DNA of 22,949 nucleotides from Deltaproteobacteria bacterium RBG_13_61_14 (GTDB lineage: Bacteria; RBG-13-61-14), in assembly GCA_001797815.1 (NCBI GenBank), contig MGQK01000033.1, forward strand, positions 22,840 to 45,788, written 5' to 3'. The notes under the pieces are model-generated. The model had not been told where the DNA came from. It did not search any database and was given only the letters and a program-made list of their open reading frames with translations. This document shows positions 16,372-22,949 of this stretch, in pieces; within the stretch, counting starts at the first letter, position 1, and the number at the start of each line of letters is the position of its first letter. The position numbers and the translations under genes were made by a program.

Positions 16372-16392
16372 GGGCAGGTATAAGCCTGCCCC
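16371..16392. terminator. Hairpin between convergent genes, member of a dispersed palindrome family
   Basis: GGGGCAGG (16371-16378), loop TATAAG and CCTGCCCC (16385-16392) form a perfect 8-bp stem beginning at the last base of the flavodoxin/ferredoxin stop codon. It lies in the 44-bp gap before the convergent creatininase-family gene and could stop transcription in either direction, though T-tracts are missing. The TAGGGGC...GCCCC outline is shared with the palindrome at 20554. Confidence 0.5.
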
Positions 16393-16415
16393 TGCGCGGT
16401 CCCGGCAATCGCAAA

Positions 16416-17393
16416 TCAATACGCCGGCCAGGCGATGCAGTAGAGGTGCTTGCCCCCTTTTTGGAGCGGCCCTTTCAAGTAGGCCTGCAATTCCTTGTCC
16501 GTGAACCGCTGGGTCACTTTTTCGACCGGCGGCAGCTTGCCCACCGGCCACTTCTGCATAATGTCATGGAACAGTTTCTCCAGGTAATCGAGCAGCGCCT
16601 CGACCCCCGGCATCGCCTTGCTCGCCTTGGCCCGCGTGGACTTGCCCACGCAGCCCTCCGGGAACTGGGCGATCTCGATCGGCCCGAGCCCCGCGTGCGC
16701 ATACCAGGGGATGGGGAGCTGGTAAAGGTTCCCCGCCTTGTCCACGTGGCCCGGAGGCATAAACCCGGTCGGCTCGGTGTCCACCGCGTCCTTCATCTTG
16801 ATCATCTCCGGGAAGAGCGCGAGCGAGAAGCTGGTCTCCACCTCGTCGCCGTGGACAAAAGCCGTGTCAAACGGGCCGCCGTGAGCCTTGTCCTTGCAAA
16901 ACTGGGGGATGGCATAATACCAGTTCAGGTTCACGAACACGCCCGGCACCTGGAAACGCTTGGTGAAACGGTGGATGGCGGTGGGGATCACGTATTCCTG
17001 GCCGTGGCCGTTCAAGAGAATCTGCTTGCGGAAGCCCGCATTCCAGAAACCCGCCATCACTTGTGAAAGATTGGCGGTGAAGGTCTCCTCGTCAATCGGG
17101 ATGGTGCCCGGCATGCCGATATGGTGATACGGGTGCGAGCCATACCAGATCGGCTGGGCCACGGTGCAGCCCACCTTCTTGGCCACCGCCTCGGCCATGC
17201 GCGTCACTAAAAAGGTATCCTCCCCGTAGCAGGCGTGCGGCCCGTGCGCCTCGGTCGAGCCTACCGGGATGATAATCAGGTCACATTTCTTCAGCCGCGC
17301 CGCCGCCTCTTTCATGGTCATGTTCTGGAAATACACCCCGCTCGCCCGGTCCAAATGACCGCCCTTGGGCGGAAGTTTCCATTTTTTCGCCAT
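16416..17393 (-). CDS. Creatininase-family hydrolase, similar to 3-dehydro-scyllo-inosose hydrolase
   Basis: The start at 17393 is set by AAGGAG eight bases upstream (325 residues); an upstream in-frame ATG at 17429 has no such site. The creatininase metal-binding segment GSTEAHGPHACYGED is at 45-59 (Glu48, His50, Asp59), followed by LLNGHGQE near 127 and HGDEVETS at 181-188. The overall pattern (GGHLDRASGVYFQNMTMKEA at the start, DKAGNL..PIPWY and a terminus close to YCIAWPAY) matches my memory of proteins annotated as 3-dehydro-scyllo-inosose hydrolase, the ring-opening step of the Thermotoga-type inositol pathway (IolN). The family is certain; the substrate is inferred. It is separated from the dehydrogenase/isomerase genes by the AT-rich cassette, but all share the minus strand. 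Confidence 0.8.
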   Translation of the reverse strand: MAKKWKLPPKGGHLDRASGVYFQNMTMKEAAARLKKCDLIIIPVGSTEAHGPHACYGEDTFLVTRMAEAVAKKVGCTVAQPIWYGSHPYHHIGMPGTIPIDEETFTANLSQVMAGFWNAGFRKQILLNGHGQEYVIPTAIHRFTKRFQVPGVFVNLNWYYAIPQFCKDKAHGGPFDTAFVHGDEVETSFSLALFPEMIKMKDAVDTEPTGFMPPGHVDKAGNLYQLPIPWYAHAGLGPIEIAQFPEGCVGKSTRAKASKAMPGVEALLDYLEKLFHDIMQKWPVGKLPPVEKVTQRFTDKELQAYLKGPLQKGGKHLYCIAWPAY

Positions 17394-17500
17394 GATCTTC
17401 ACTCCTTTCAAAATCATAAACTTAAGCAATCACCTAAAACTTAGGATATAGCACTTCAAATAAGATCATTGCTAATTTTAGAGGGAGGCTAAAATAATAA

Positions 17501-18058
17501 TTAATCAATATGAATTTCCATCTGATTGCACGAAAGCAAACCGTTTGACAAAGCGGTTTTCTCAAGATCCTCATTCCAACTATAAGGAATTGAATTAAAA
17601 CCATTTGTTAATGCGTCATCAAGCACCTCGACGAGCCTCGAAATACGATGCTTTCTCTTGGAAATTAATTCTCTTTGATTAATCATAATATTAAGCGTCC
17701 TGCCGCGAAGTGATTCAAGGAGAATATAGGGGTGATCCTTAAATTTTAATAGATAAAATTGTAATAGATACTTGACTTGGCATCGTGCTGAGCGAGAAAA
17801 TATGGGTCCATGTTCAATTTCTGCAGTTAGGGGTTCAAGCTGATAAGATTTAATTTTTCGGAGCGCTGGAATCTCTTCTAACAATTCACGCTTAGCAGTT
17901 TTTTTCCTGTTACCTCTATCTTGTGGCCCTTCATGCCCACCAATGAAATTAAGGTCTTTCCAGCGAGAATCTCGTCGCATAATGAACCATTCTTCATTTG
18001 ATATTTTAAGCTTGATTATTACAAAGGTGCATTTAGAAATCTTCGGTTGATTACTCAT
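17501..18058 (-). CDS. Nudix-fold hydrolase of the cassette
   Basis: The protein has 185 residues. A Nudix box is recognisable from GGH (40-42) to RELLEE (57-62), with the metal-binding Glu58, Glu61 and Glu62 present. The spacing between the first Gly and Arg57 is two residues longer than the canonical GX5EX7REUXEE, so it belongs to a variant group; the GGH opening recalls COG4112-type MutT-like phosphoesterases. It presumably cleaves a nucleoside-diphosphate-linked or phosphate substrate, which is unknown. Its ATG overlaps the stop of the upstream kinase-Nudix gene by four bases, with GGAGG upstream inside that gene, so the two proteins are made together. Codon use is AT-rich like its partner and unlike the host genes. 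Confidence 0.65.
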   Translation of the reverse strand: MSNQPKISKCTFVIIKLKISNEEWFIMRRDSRWKDLNFIGGHEGPQDRGNRKKTAKRELLEEIPALRKIKSYQLEPLTAEIEHGPIFSRSARCQVKYLLQFYLLKFKDHPYILLESLRGRTLNIMINQRELISKRKHRISRLVEVLDDALTNGFNSIPYSWNEDLEKTALSNGLLSCNQMEIHID

Positions 18059-19374
18059 TTATATCCTCCAACATTTTCTATGATTGTTCGGGACCAGCTT
18101 TCTAGACCTAGTTTTTCCTGATTTGATCTAATCTCTTTCATTTCATCAAAATTGCCAATAAGACCGTGGCCTCTTCTTTTCCTGAATTCCCTATTGATAA
18201 AATCCATTGCGGTTAAAGGATTGCCAATGTTGATTTCATATATTACACCTAAGTGTTGATTACTGCTAGGAAGTTCACGATCCCAGCAAAAGCCAAGGTG
18301 TTTGACAGGGAATACGCGACTCAGAAATAAATACCTGGCTATATGATCCTGTAAGGTATTTTTAATGATTTCAATAGTGCCAACTCCCTCCCGCTTGGTG
18401 ACATGACAGCCCTGCCATATGGTGGTCTTTCCATACAGTCTATACTTGGGATCCATCTCTTTTCTTTGGAATAAAAGTACTTTTCCCTCATATTTGAGAA
18501 TTCCGCAGGGAATAATTTGAACGTAGTCAGGATTGGCTTCGGCTATCTCTCTTCTCATGAAGCTTCCATATGTGGCGAGGCAGCTATTTATATTATAAAC
18601 TTTATCCTTATCAAATGCTCCGCCACCATTTAATGGCAAAGTCTCAATTTCCTGCCTCGGAACTACTAGAATCTCTGGGTTAAGAAAGCCTTCTAAGCAT
18701 TCGAGCACCTTTTTGGCAAGATCAATATTGGATTGTCTAAGTTGATGGCCAGTTGTTTGATGAGAAATAACAGCGTAAAATTTGGATCCGTAACGCTTAA
18801 GTGCTTGCTGAACGGACTCGGTTATCGCTAATAACATTGCGGGAGTCATTATAGTTCCGAGTTTTTGAGTAATATGTTGGCCATTTTCTCTTGCGATGGC
18901 TTCTTCAGAGGATACACTCATTACAACTGCCAAATCTATGAGAGATCGCCAACGTTCGAGTAACAAAAACGCCTCAATTGTTCTAGCTTCATCCGCAGTT
19001 ATTTCACCACGATTTTCTTGTAGCGTCATCCATACCAAAGTATCGAATATACCACGATCAATGATGATTATATCCGTTTCAGTTTCAACTTTCGATAGCA
19101 ATTCAGCCAACATTGAAGCAGCGCACCAAGTATTGAAGAAAAGATGCCCTTTCATCGGGATAGGACAAACCGCCGCGCGCTCAGTAAGGACGTGGACCCT
19201 AAATCCGTACCGAGATAAAAAGTGCCGAATCGCTTCGCTCGATGTGCTTTTACCAGACTTAGGTGTGCCGGCAAACTCAATTACAAACGACCGAGGCGCA
19301 TAAATGAGAAGTGATCGAAGTCTTTCGGCGAGTGCCTCTAAAGATTTCACTTCCTGTTCAACATCCATATTCAT
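18055..19374 (-). CDS. P-loop nucleotide-kinase-like domain fused to a degenerate Nudix-fold domain
   Basis: The product has 439 residues. The N-terminal half (about 28-235) is a P-loop kinase: Walker A GTPKSGKS at 36-43 and IIIIDRGIFD at 103-111, where the DRG triplet resembles the DR(S/G) motif of thymidylate and deoxynucleoside kinases. The C-terminal half (about 283-420) resembles a Nudix fold, including GILKYEGKVLLFQRKE and IWQGCHVTKREG. Placed against the neighbouring Nudix protein at identical spacing, its catalytic box reads NTLQDH where the partner has RELLEE, so hydrolase activity is probably lost and the domain may sense a ligand. AGGAGG lies 14 bases before the ATG, farther than usual. 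What the kinase phosphorylates is unknown. Confidence 0.65.
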   Translation of the reverse strand: MNMDVEQEVKSLEALAERLRSLLIYAPRSFVIEFAGTPKSGKSTSSEAIRHFLSRYGFRVHVLTERAAVCPIPMKGHLFFNTWCAASMLAELLSKVETETDIIIIDRGIFDTLVWMTLQENRGEITADEARTIEAFLLLERWRSLIDLAVVMSVSSEEAIARENGQHITQKLGTIMTPAMLLAITESVQQALKRYGSKFYAVISHQTTGHQLRQSNIDLAKKVLECLEGFLNPEILVVPRQEIETLPLNGGGAFDKDKVYNINSCLATYGSFMRREIAEANPDYVQIIPCGILKYEGKVLLFQRKEMDPKYRLYGKTTIWQGCHVTKREGVGTIEIIKNTLQDHIARYLFLSRVFPVKHLGFCWDRELPSSNQHLGVIYEINIGNPLTAMDFINREFRKRRGHGLIGNFDEMKEIRSNQEKLGLESWSRTIIENVGGYK

Positions 19375-19402
19375 GGCAGCTTGAGCTTCCTCCTAGTCCT
19401 TA

Positions 19403-19431
19403 ATGTTAGCATCTAAAACAGATACAAGCAA
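19403..19431 (-). promoter_or_regulatory. Candidate promoter of the cassette
   Basis: On the minus strand TTGCTT (19431-19426), a 17-base spacer and TAACAT (19408-19403) preceded by TGC form an extended -10 promoter of modest quality, 28 bases before the kinase-Nudix start. It would let the cassette be expressed independently of the dehydrogenase gene upstream. Confidence 0.35.
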
Positions 19432-19459
19432 TGACAACCTTTGCTTTGCCCATCGGTTG

Positions 19460-20533
19460 CTAGGGATGAATCACCACTTTGATCGCGCCGCCTTCGCGGC
19501 CGACAAAGGTTTTGATCCCTTGGTTGATTTCTCGCAACGGGAACCGGTGCGTGATCAGCGGGCCGGCTTTGACCCGGCCGTCGGCCAAGAGCGGCAGCAC
19601 CCTTCTCAGGCTCCAGTCGCCCTCGGCCTTGCCCCCGGCCAGGGTCATATTCCACTGCACCACCTTGTTCAGGTTGATCGGGATGTCGCCCTGGTAAATC
19701 CCGATCAAGGCCACCCGGCCGTTCTTGCGGGTGAACTCCACCGCGTCCTTGGCGGCTTCAGCCGTGCCCGCGCATTCGATGACCAGGTCCGCGCCCACGC
19801 CGTTCGTGAGACTAAAGACCTCTTTCACCACATCCTGCTTCTTGATGTTGATGGTTATATCCGCCGCGCGCAGTTCCACGCCCAGGTCCAGCCGCTCCTG
19901 CCGGGTGCCGGTCAGGATCACCCGGCCGGCGCCCTCGGCCTTGACCAGTTGAGCAGCCATCAGCCCGATGGGCCCGGGGCCGGAGACGACCACGGTCTCG
20001 CCCACCCGCACGCCGCCGATCCGGGTGATGCCGTATTGGGCGGTGCCGGCGGTGGTGATCAAGGTGGCCTCGTCAAAGGAGAGCGACTCGGGGATGCGGT
20101 GGAGCGTGTTGACGTGGTTGACCGCATATTCGGCATAGCCGCCGTTGACGGTGAAGCCGTAGTGGCGGTGGCCGGCGGCCAGGTTGCCGTAGTTGAGGCA
20201 GGTGGTGTAGAAGCCCCGGATGCAGTTTTCACAATGGCCGCAGCCCTTGTGCGGCTCGACCGCCACCCGGTCTCCCACCTGGTAATCCGCGATGCCTTCG
20301 CCCAAAGCGACAATCGTTCCTGCATACTCGTGGCCGGGGATATACTGGCCAAAGGGCGGGTTGTTCGGCCAGCCGTGAGCCACGATCTTGGGGTCGGTCC
20401 CGCAGATGGCGCAGGCCTGGACCCGGATCAAGACCTCGTCCGGGCCCGGCCGCGGCACCGGCATCTCGGTTACCCGCAGGTCATTGTAACCGAACATCAC
20501 CGCGGCTTGCATGCGATCAGGGATTTTTGCCAT
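19460..20533 (-). CDS. Zinc-dependent alcohol/polyol dehydrogenase (MDR family)
   Basis: I take the ATG at 20533 (357 residues) because AAGG stands eight bases upstream; longer frames run through the palindrome at 20554. Catalytic zinc ligands are Cys44 (AICGTD) and His68-Glu69 (GHEYAG). The structural zinc cysteines are 98, 101, 104 and 112, and the NAD(P) site is GPGPIG at about 185-190. This is a medium-chain dehydrogenase close to the sorbitol/threonine dehydrogenase group, oxidising a secondary alcohol of a sugar or cyclitol. It is the third gene of a minus-strand set with another dehydrogenase and an isomerase, so a catabolic step such as oxidation of inositol or an inosose is plausible but not proven. 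Confidence 0.88.
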   Translation of the reverse strand: MAKIPDRMQAAVMFGYNDLRVTEMPVPRPGPDEVLIRVQACAICGTDPKIVAHGWPNNPPFGQYIPGHEYAGTIVALGEGIADYQVGDRVAVEPHKGCGHCENCIRGFYTTCLNYGNLAAGHRHYGFTVNGGYAEYAVNHVNTLHRIPESLSFDEATLITTAGTAQYGITRIGGVRVGETVVVSGPGPIGLMAAQLVKAEGAGRVILTGTRQERLDLGVELRAADITINIKKQDVVKEVFSLTNGVGADLVIECAGTAEAAKDAVEFTRKNGRVALIGIYQGDIPINLNKVVQWNMTLAGGKAEGDWSLRRVLPLLADGRVKAGPLITHRFPLREINQGIKTFVGREGGAIKVVIHP

Positions 20534-20553
20534 TCTCATCGCCTTGATTGATC

Positions 20554-20581
20554 GTAGGGGCACGGCATGCCGTGCCCCTAC
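20554..20581. repeat. Perfect 28-bp palindrome
   Basis: GTAGGGGCACGGCA (20554-20567) is followed at once by its exact reverse complement (20568-20581). It occupies most of the 52-bp gap between the dehydrogenase and isomerase genes. The GTAGGGGC...GCCCCTAC outline links it to the hairpin at 16371 and, from memory, to a palindrome type found in many copies in environmental and cyanobacterial genomes. Confidence 0.75.
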
Positions 20582-20585
20582 CGTG

Positions 20586-21437
20586 TCATTCAATTTTGAT
20601 GCCCAAATCCTTGAGCAATTGTTTACTCCAGGCCAGACTTTCAATGATCATCTTCTGCGACTCCTCGGCCTCTTCCCAGCCCTCGGTCTCATACGAAAGC
20701 ACGCCGTCGTAACCCGCCTGACGCAGAATCTCGACTTCTTCCTTGAGCTTCACCTCGCCCCGGCCCAGGATGACCGCATTGCGGCCGACCACGTCCTTGC
20801 AATGCACGTGCCGCACCTTGCCCGCCACCGGCCTAAGCACGGCCAGCTCGTCGCCCCGCTCCGCCTGGTCAAGCTTCCACTCGAAGCCCTTGTGCGTGGT
20901 GCCCACGTAATCGCCCCGGTGGGGATTGGCAGTATCGAAGTTGACGCCGAGCCAAGGCGAGGGCGCGAGCGCGAGGATCTTCGAGAGTCCTCCCGGCGAA
21001 AGCGACAGGGAACCGTGCGGCTCTATGGCCAGATAAACTTTGCACTTCTCCGCCGTTTGCGCCAGCCGCTCGAGTTTGGGTTTCAAAATGTTCAACGCCT
21101 CGGCCTCGCTCATGCCGGCCGGCAATCGGCCCTCGCCGGTCGCGACCACCGGCACCCCGGCCGCGGCCGCGAACTCCAGGGAATGCCGCAGGTCGTCCTC
21201 CGCGGACGATTCGGAGATCAACTCCCGGTGCGAGCCGATGCAGGAGATGGCGAAGAGGCCATGGCCCAACACCCGGTCGCGGAACTGGATCGGGTCGTGC
21301 CGGTCGGTGCGCACGTGGTCGCACCAGGAAAGGTTGGCCTCGACCTCCACGTATTTATAGCCGGCGCGGGCGATCCGCTCCAGGGCCACATCCAAACTGT
21401 ATTTCCGAAACGCAACGGTATTGCACCCGATCTTCAT
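20586..21437 (-). CDS. Sugar phosphate isomerase/epimerase family protein (TIM barrel)
   Basis: The 283-residue protein belongs to the AP-endonuclease-2-like TIM-barrel family. Expected metal ligands are visible at the strand ends: Glu139 (AIEPHG), Asp168 (NFDTANPH), the HVH of RHVHCKD (210-212) and Glu250 (SYETEG). Members interconvert keto sugars or dehydrate inosose; in the Thermotoga inositol route a member of this family (IolO) epimerises 5-keto-L-gluconate. The present protein is not an obvious close copy of that enzyme. It stands between two Zn-dehydrogenases on the same strand. The stretch just before its ATG is a TGAAGGG-type repeat, which supplies the GAAGG ribosome binding site. 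Confidence 0.85.
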   Translation of the reverse strand: MKIGCNTVAFRKYSLDVALERIARAGYKYVEVEANLSWCDHVRTDRHDPIQFRDRVLGHGLFAISCIGSHRELISESSAEDDLRHSLEFAAAAGVPVVATGEGRLPAGMSEAEALNILKPKLERLAQTAEKCKVYLAIEPHGSLSLSPGGLSKILALAPSPWLGVNFDTANPHRGDYVGTTHKGFEWKLDQAERGDELAVLRPVAGKVRHVHCKDVVGRNAVILGRGEVKLKEEVEILRQAGYDGVLSYETEGWEEAEESQKMIIESLAWSKQLLKDLGIKIE

Positions 21438-21478
21438 CCTTCACTCTTCACCCTTCACACTTCAGCCTTCACCCTTTA
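21433..21478. repeat. Imperfect TGAAGGG-type short tandem repeat
   Basis: Read on the minus strand, the segment is made of about six variants of GTGAAGG or TGAAGGG. It spans the end of the 388-residue dehydrogenase gene (its last codon and TGA stop) and the whole 31-bp gap up to the isomerase ATG. Confidence 0.7.
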
Positions 21479-22635
21479 CGCTTGTTGGTCATATCAAAGA
21501 CAACCTTAAGCGCTTTTTCTCCCAGGGAAAATTCCAGCGCCTTTTGCGCCTGTTCGAGCCGGAACTTATGGCTGGTGAACTTTTTCCAGGGGAATTGCTT
21601 TTGGTAGCGGAGCATCATTTTCATGGTCCGGTAGTATTCGGAATTGGGGTGGTTGGTGTTGCCGATCAGGAGCACGTTCTTGGCGGCCAGGTGCCGGTGG
21701 ACGTTGATCGTGGTCTCGCCCGAGTCCACGAAGTTGCCGGCCTCGAGGTAGGTGCCGCCCCGGCGCAAGAGATCCAGGCCTTCGGGCACCACCGTAGCCA
21801 GGCCGGTGGTCTCGATCACCATGTCCGCGCCCCGGCCGTCGGTCAAGTCCCGCACGATCGAGAGCCGCTCTTTGAACGTGGTCTTGTTCACGTTGACCAA
21901 AGTGTCGGCCCCGAATTCCTTGGCCAGCTTCAGCCGAAAGTCCGAGGTATCGAGCGCGATGATCTCGCCGGCCCCGAGCACCCGGGCCTTGATCAGGTGG
22001 GCGATGCCCATGGCGCCCACGCCCTGGATGAGCACGGTGTCCATCAGGCCGAAGCCGCGGGAGGCGAACTCCATGTAGCCCTTGGCCCGGTCCACGTTGT
22101 TGGTCACGGTCATCAGCTCGATGTTCACGGCCACGTCGGCCGGCATCTCCTCCGGCACCTTGTAAACGAACGAGCCGGGGAAGATATACATGGATTCGGC
22201 CCAGCCGCCGGTGAGGTGGGGCCACCGGTCGGCCCGGAAATAGACGCCGTAGGTCTTGTTGTGCGCGCAATAGGGCCAGCCGAACACGTGCCGGCAGTAA
22301 TAGCACTTGCCGCAGATGATGTTGGGGCACATGGTGACCCGGTCGCCGACATGGAGCGGCCGGCCGTCATAGTCAGCGTAAGGGCCGTTCATCTCCACGA
22401 TCCGGCCCACGTTCTCGTGGCCCTTGACGCAGGGGAAGACGCCGCGCTGCTCGGCCTCGGTGCCGGCGTAGAGGATCATTTCGCCCTTGAAGGCGTGCTT
22501 GTCCGTGCCGCAGATCCCGGACATCTCCATCTGGAGGATCATAGCGCCCCGGCGGGGCTTGGGCAGAGGGAATTCCCAGACCTCCATCTTGCCGGGCGCC
22601 ACCATGACCGCGGCTTTGACTGTTTTCGCGGACAT
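21469..22635 (-). CDS. Zinc-dependent dehydrogenase (MDR family)
   Basis: The 388-residue enzyme has catalytic zinc ligands Cys42 (SGICGTDKH) and His73-Glu74 (KGHENVG). The structural zinc cysteines are 108, 111, 114 and 123, so the last spacing is one residue longer than in the other dehydrogenase. A nucleotide-binding turn, QGVGAMG, follows. GAGGAGG lies nine bases before the ATG. It is the first gene of the minus-strand catabolic set and is divergent from the KDPG aldolase gene. I recall similar dehydrogenases beside 3-dehydro-scyllo-inosose hydrolase genes, which suggests oxidation of a cyclitol or sugar acid, but it is clearly different from the Thermotoga scyllo-inosose 3-dehydrogenase sequence I remember. 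Confidence 0.88.
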   Translation of the reverse strand: MSAKTVKAAVMVAPGKMEVWEFPLPKPRRGAMILQMEMSGICGTDKHAFKGEMILYAGTEAEQRGVFPCVKGHENVGRIVEMNGPYADYDGRPLHVGDRVTMCPNIICGKCYYCRHVFGWPYCAHNKTYGVYFRADRWPHLTGGWAESMYIFPGSFVYKVPEEMPADVAVNIELMTVTNNVDRAKGYMEFASRGFGLMDTVLIQGVGAMGIAHLIKARVLGAGEIIALDTSDFRLKLAKEFGADTLVNVNKTTFKERLSIVRDLTDGRGADMVIETTGLATVVPEGLDLLRRGGTYLEAGNFVDSGETTINVHRHLAAKNVLLIGNTNHPNSEYYRTMKMMLRYQKQFPWKKFTSHKFRLEQAQKALEFSLGEKALKVVFDMTNKRKG

Positions 22636-22679
22636 GCGAGAGGACCTCCTCGCGGGAAAGAAAACCCCGGCGCGGTTTC

Positions 22680-22711
22680 ATCATAGTCAAAATCGCTAAA
22701 AATTGCTAGTA
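22680..22711. promoter_or_regulatory. Divergent promoter region
   Basis: The 123-bp gap is AT-rich in its middle. On the plus strand TAGTCA (22683-22688), 17 bases, TAGTAT (22706-22711) could serve the aldolase gene. On the minus strand TATGAT (22685-22680) could be the -10 of the dehydrogenase operon. Matches are moderate, and no clear operator palindrome was found. Confidence 0.3.
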
Positions 22712-22758
22712 TCTGCCAGGTGCGAAACCGGATCAAATTGAGGCAAAGCGAGGGACCC

Positions 22759-22949
22759 ATGCAGCTTCCCAAGTTTAAGCAGTTGCCGATCATCGGGATC
22801 GTGCGGGGTGCGAGCACCGAACAACTTTTGTCCGTGGTGGAAGTGGCGCTGGCGGCCGGGTTGCGCACCCTCGAGGTTACCCTCAACCGGGTCGAAGCCG
22901 TGGCCCAGATCGAGCGGCTGCGCCGGGATTTTGGCCCCGGCCTGGAACT
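22759..22949 (+). CDS. eda: KDPG/KHG aldolase, N-terminal part
   Basis: Only 63 residues are visible before the window ends. The opening PIIGIVRG and the segment LRTLEVTLNR are hallmarks of the class I 2-keto-3-deoxy-6-phosphogluconate aldolase, the latter holding the active-site Glu; the Schiff-base Lys lies beyond the window. The enzyme splits KDPG into pyruvate and glyceraldehyde 3-phosphate, the last step of Entner-Doudoroff and hexuronate routes. GAGGG precedes the ATG. Its divergent position next to dehydrogenase and isomerase genes fits a pathway that turns a cyclitol or sugar acid into KDG/KDPG. Confidence 0.85.
   Translation, partial: MQLPKFKQLPIIGIVRGASTEQLLSVVEVALAAGLRTLEVTLNRVEAVAQIERLRRDFGPGLE

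Larger units (their letters stand above)
17430..19440. other. AT-rich two-gene cassette, likely acquired
   Basis: Base composition changes sharply here. Three sampled 60-base lines (17521, 17641, 17761) contain 26, 17 and 24 G or C, against 42 in a line of the neighbouring gene (16621). The two genes inside differ in codon use and function from everything around them. No integrase, tRNA or obvious flanking repeat was seen, so the means of entry is unclear. The left gap 17394-17500 holds only a small CCTAA/TTAGG inverted pair (17433-17445). Confidence 0.7.

Noticed and set aside
17430-19440. Cassette as a prophage or integrative element
   Set aside because: There is no integrase, phage structural gene, tRNA or flanking attachment repeat; only the composition points to transfer.
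19403-20551. Long plus-strand frame opposite the dehydrogenase at 19460-20533
   Set aside because: Antisense shadow of a clear MDR-family enzyme. The same holds for the plus-strand frames 20511-21509 and 21421-22686, and for 4560-5555 opposite the acyl-CoA dehydrogenase.
20534-20644. N-terminal extension of the dehydrogenase to 20644
   Set aside because: It would translate the 28-bp palindrome and the end of the isomerase gene, and the MDR domain begins after the 20533 start.

Overview
The window is a high-G+C stretch (a sampled 60-base line at 16621-16680 has 42 G or C) from a Gram-negative bacterium. Evidence for an outer membrane is a predicted outer-membrane barrel protein ending in Phe, several Sec signal peptides and an RND-type exporter. 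The gene mix (bacterial deoxyhypusine-synthase-like protein, non-haem URO-D family protein, GH172/DUF2961, DUF3142, creatininase family, Zn-dehydrogenases) together with dispersed palindromes is typical of uncultured heterotrophs around the PVC group and neighbouring candidate phyla. I cannot fix the phylum from this sequence alone. No rRNA, tRNA or CRISPR was seen.

Layout. 1-3585 (+): the 3' end of a DHS-like gene, a possible 41-codon ORF coupled to a URO-D family gene, then a promoter followed by a DsbA-like thioredoxin-fold protein and an outer-membrane protein. 3603-3945: a MITE-like element bounded by perfect 22-bp inverted repeats. 3970-4530 (+): a flavoprotein with an iron-sulfur-type Cys cluster, whose stop codon lies in a second copy of the same repeat terminus. 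4668-12810 (-): two acyl-CoA dehydrogenase paralogues one base apart, the upstream one lacking the usual catalytic residues; a TPR-like exported protein overlapping a DUF3142 gene; a dual-specificity phosphatase; a patch of small repeats; and a secreted GH172 enzyme. 12959-16371 (+): an RND exporter overlapping by 4 bases a membrane flavodoxin/ferredoxin protein. 16416-22635 (-): a creatininase-family hydrolase, two Zn-dependent dehydrogenases and a sugar isomerase/epimerase, which together look like a cyclitol or sugar-acid catabolic set. A divergent KDPG aldolase gene starts at 22759 and runs off the end.

The most unusual part is 17430-19440. It is a distinctly AT-rich two-gene cassette placed inside the catabolic cluster. 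It encodes a P-loop nucleotide-kinase-like domain fused to a Nudix-fold domain whose catalytic box is lost, followed with a 4-base overlap by a stand-alone Nudix protein that keeps its catalytic box. This looks like a horizontally acquired nucleotide-handling module; a role in defence or signalling is speculation. The acyl-CoA dehydrogenase pair, with one apparently non-catalytic subunit, is the second point of real interest.
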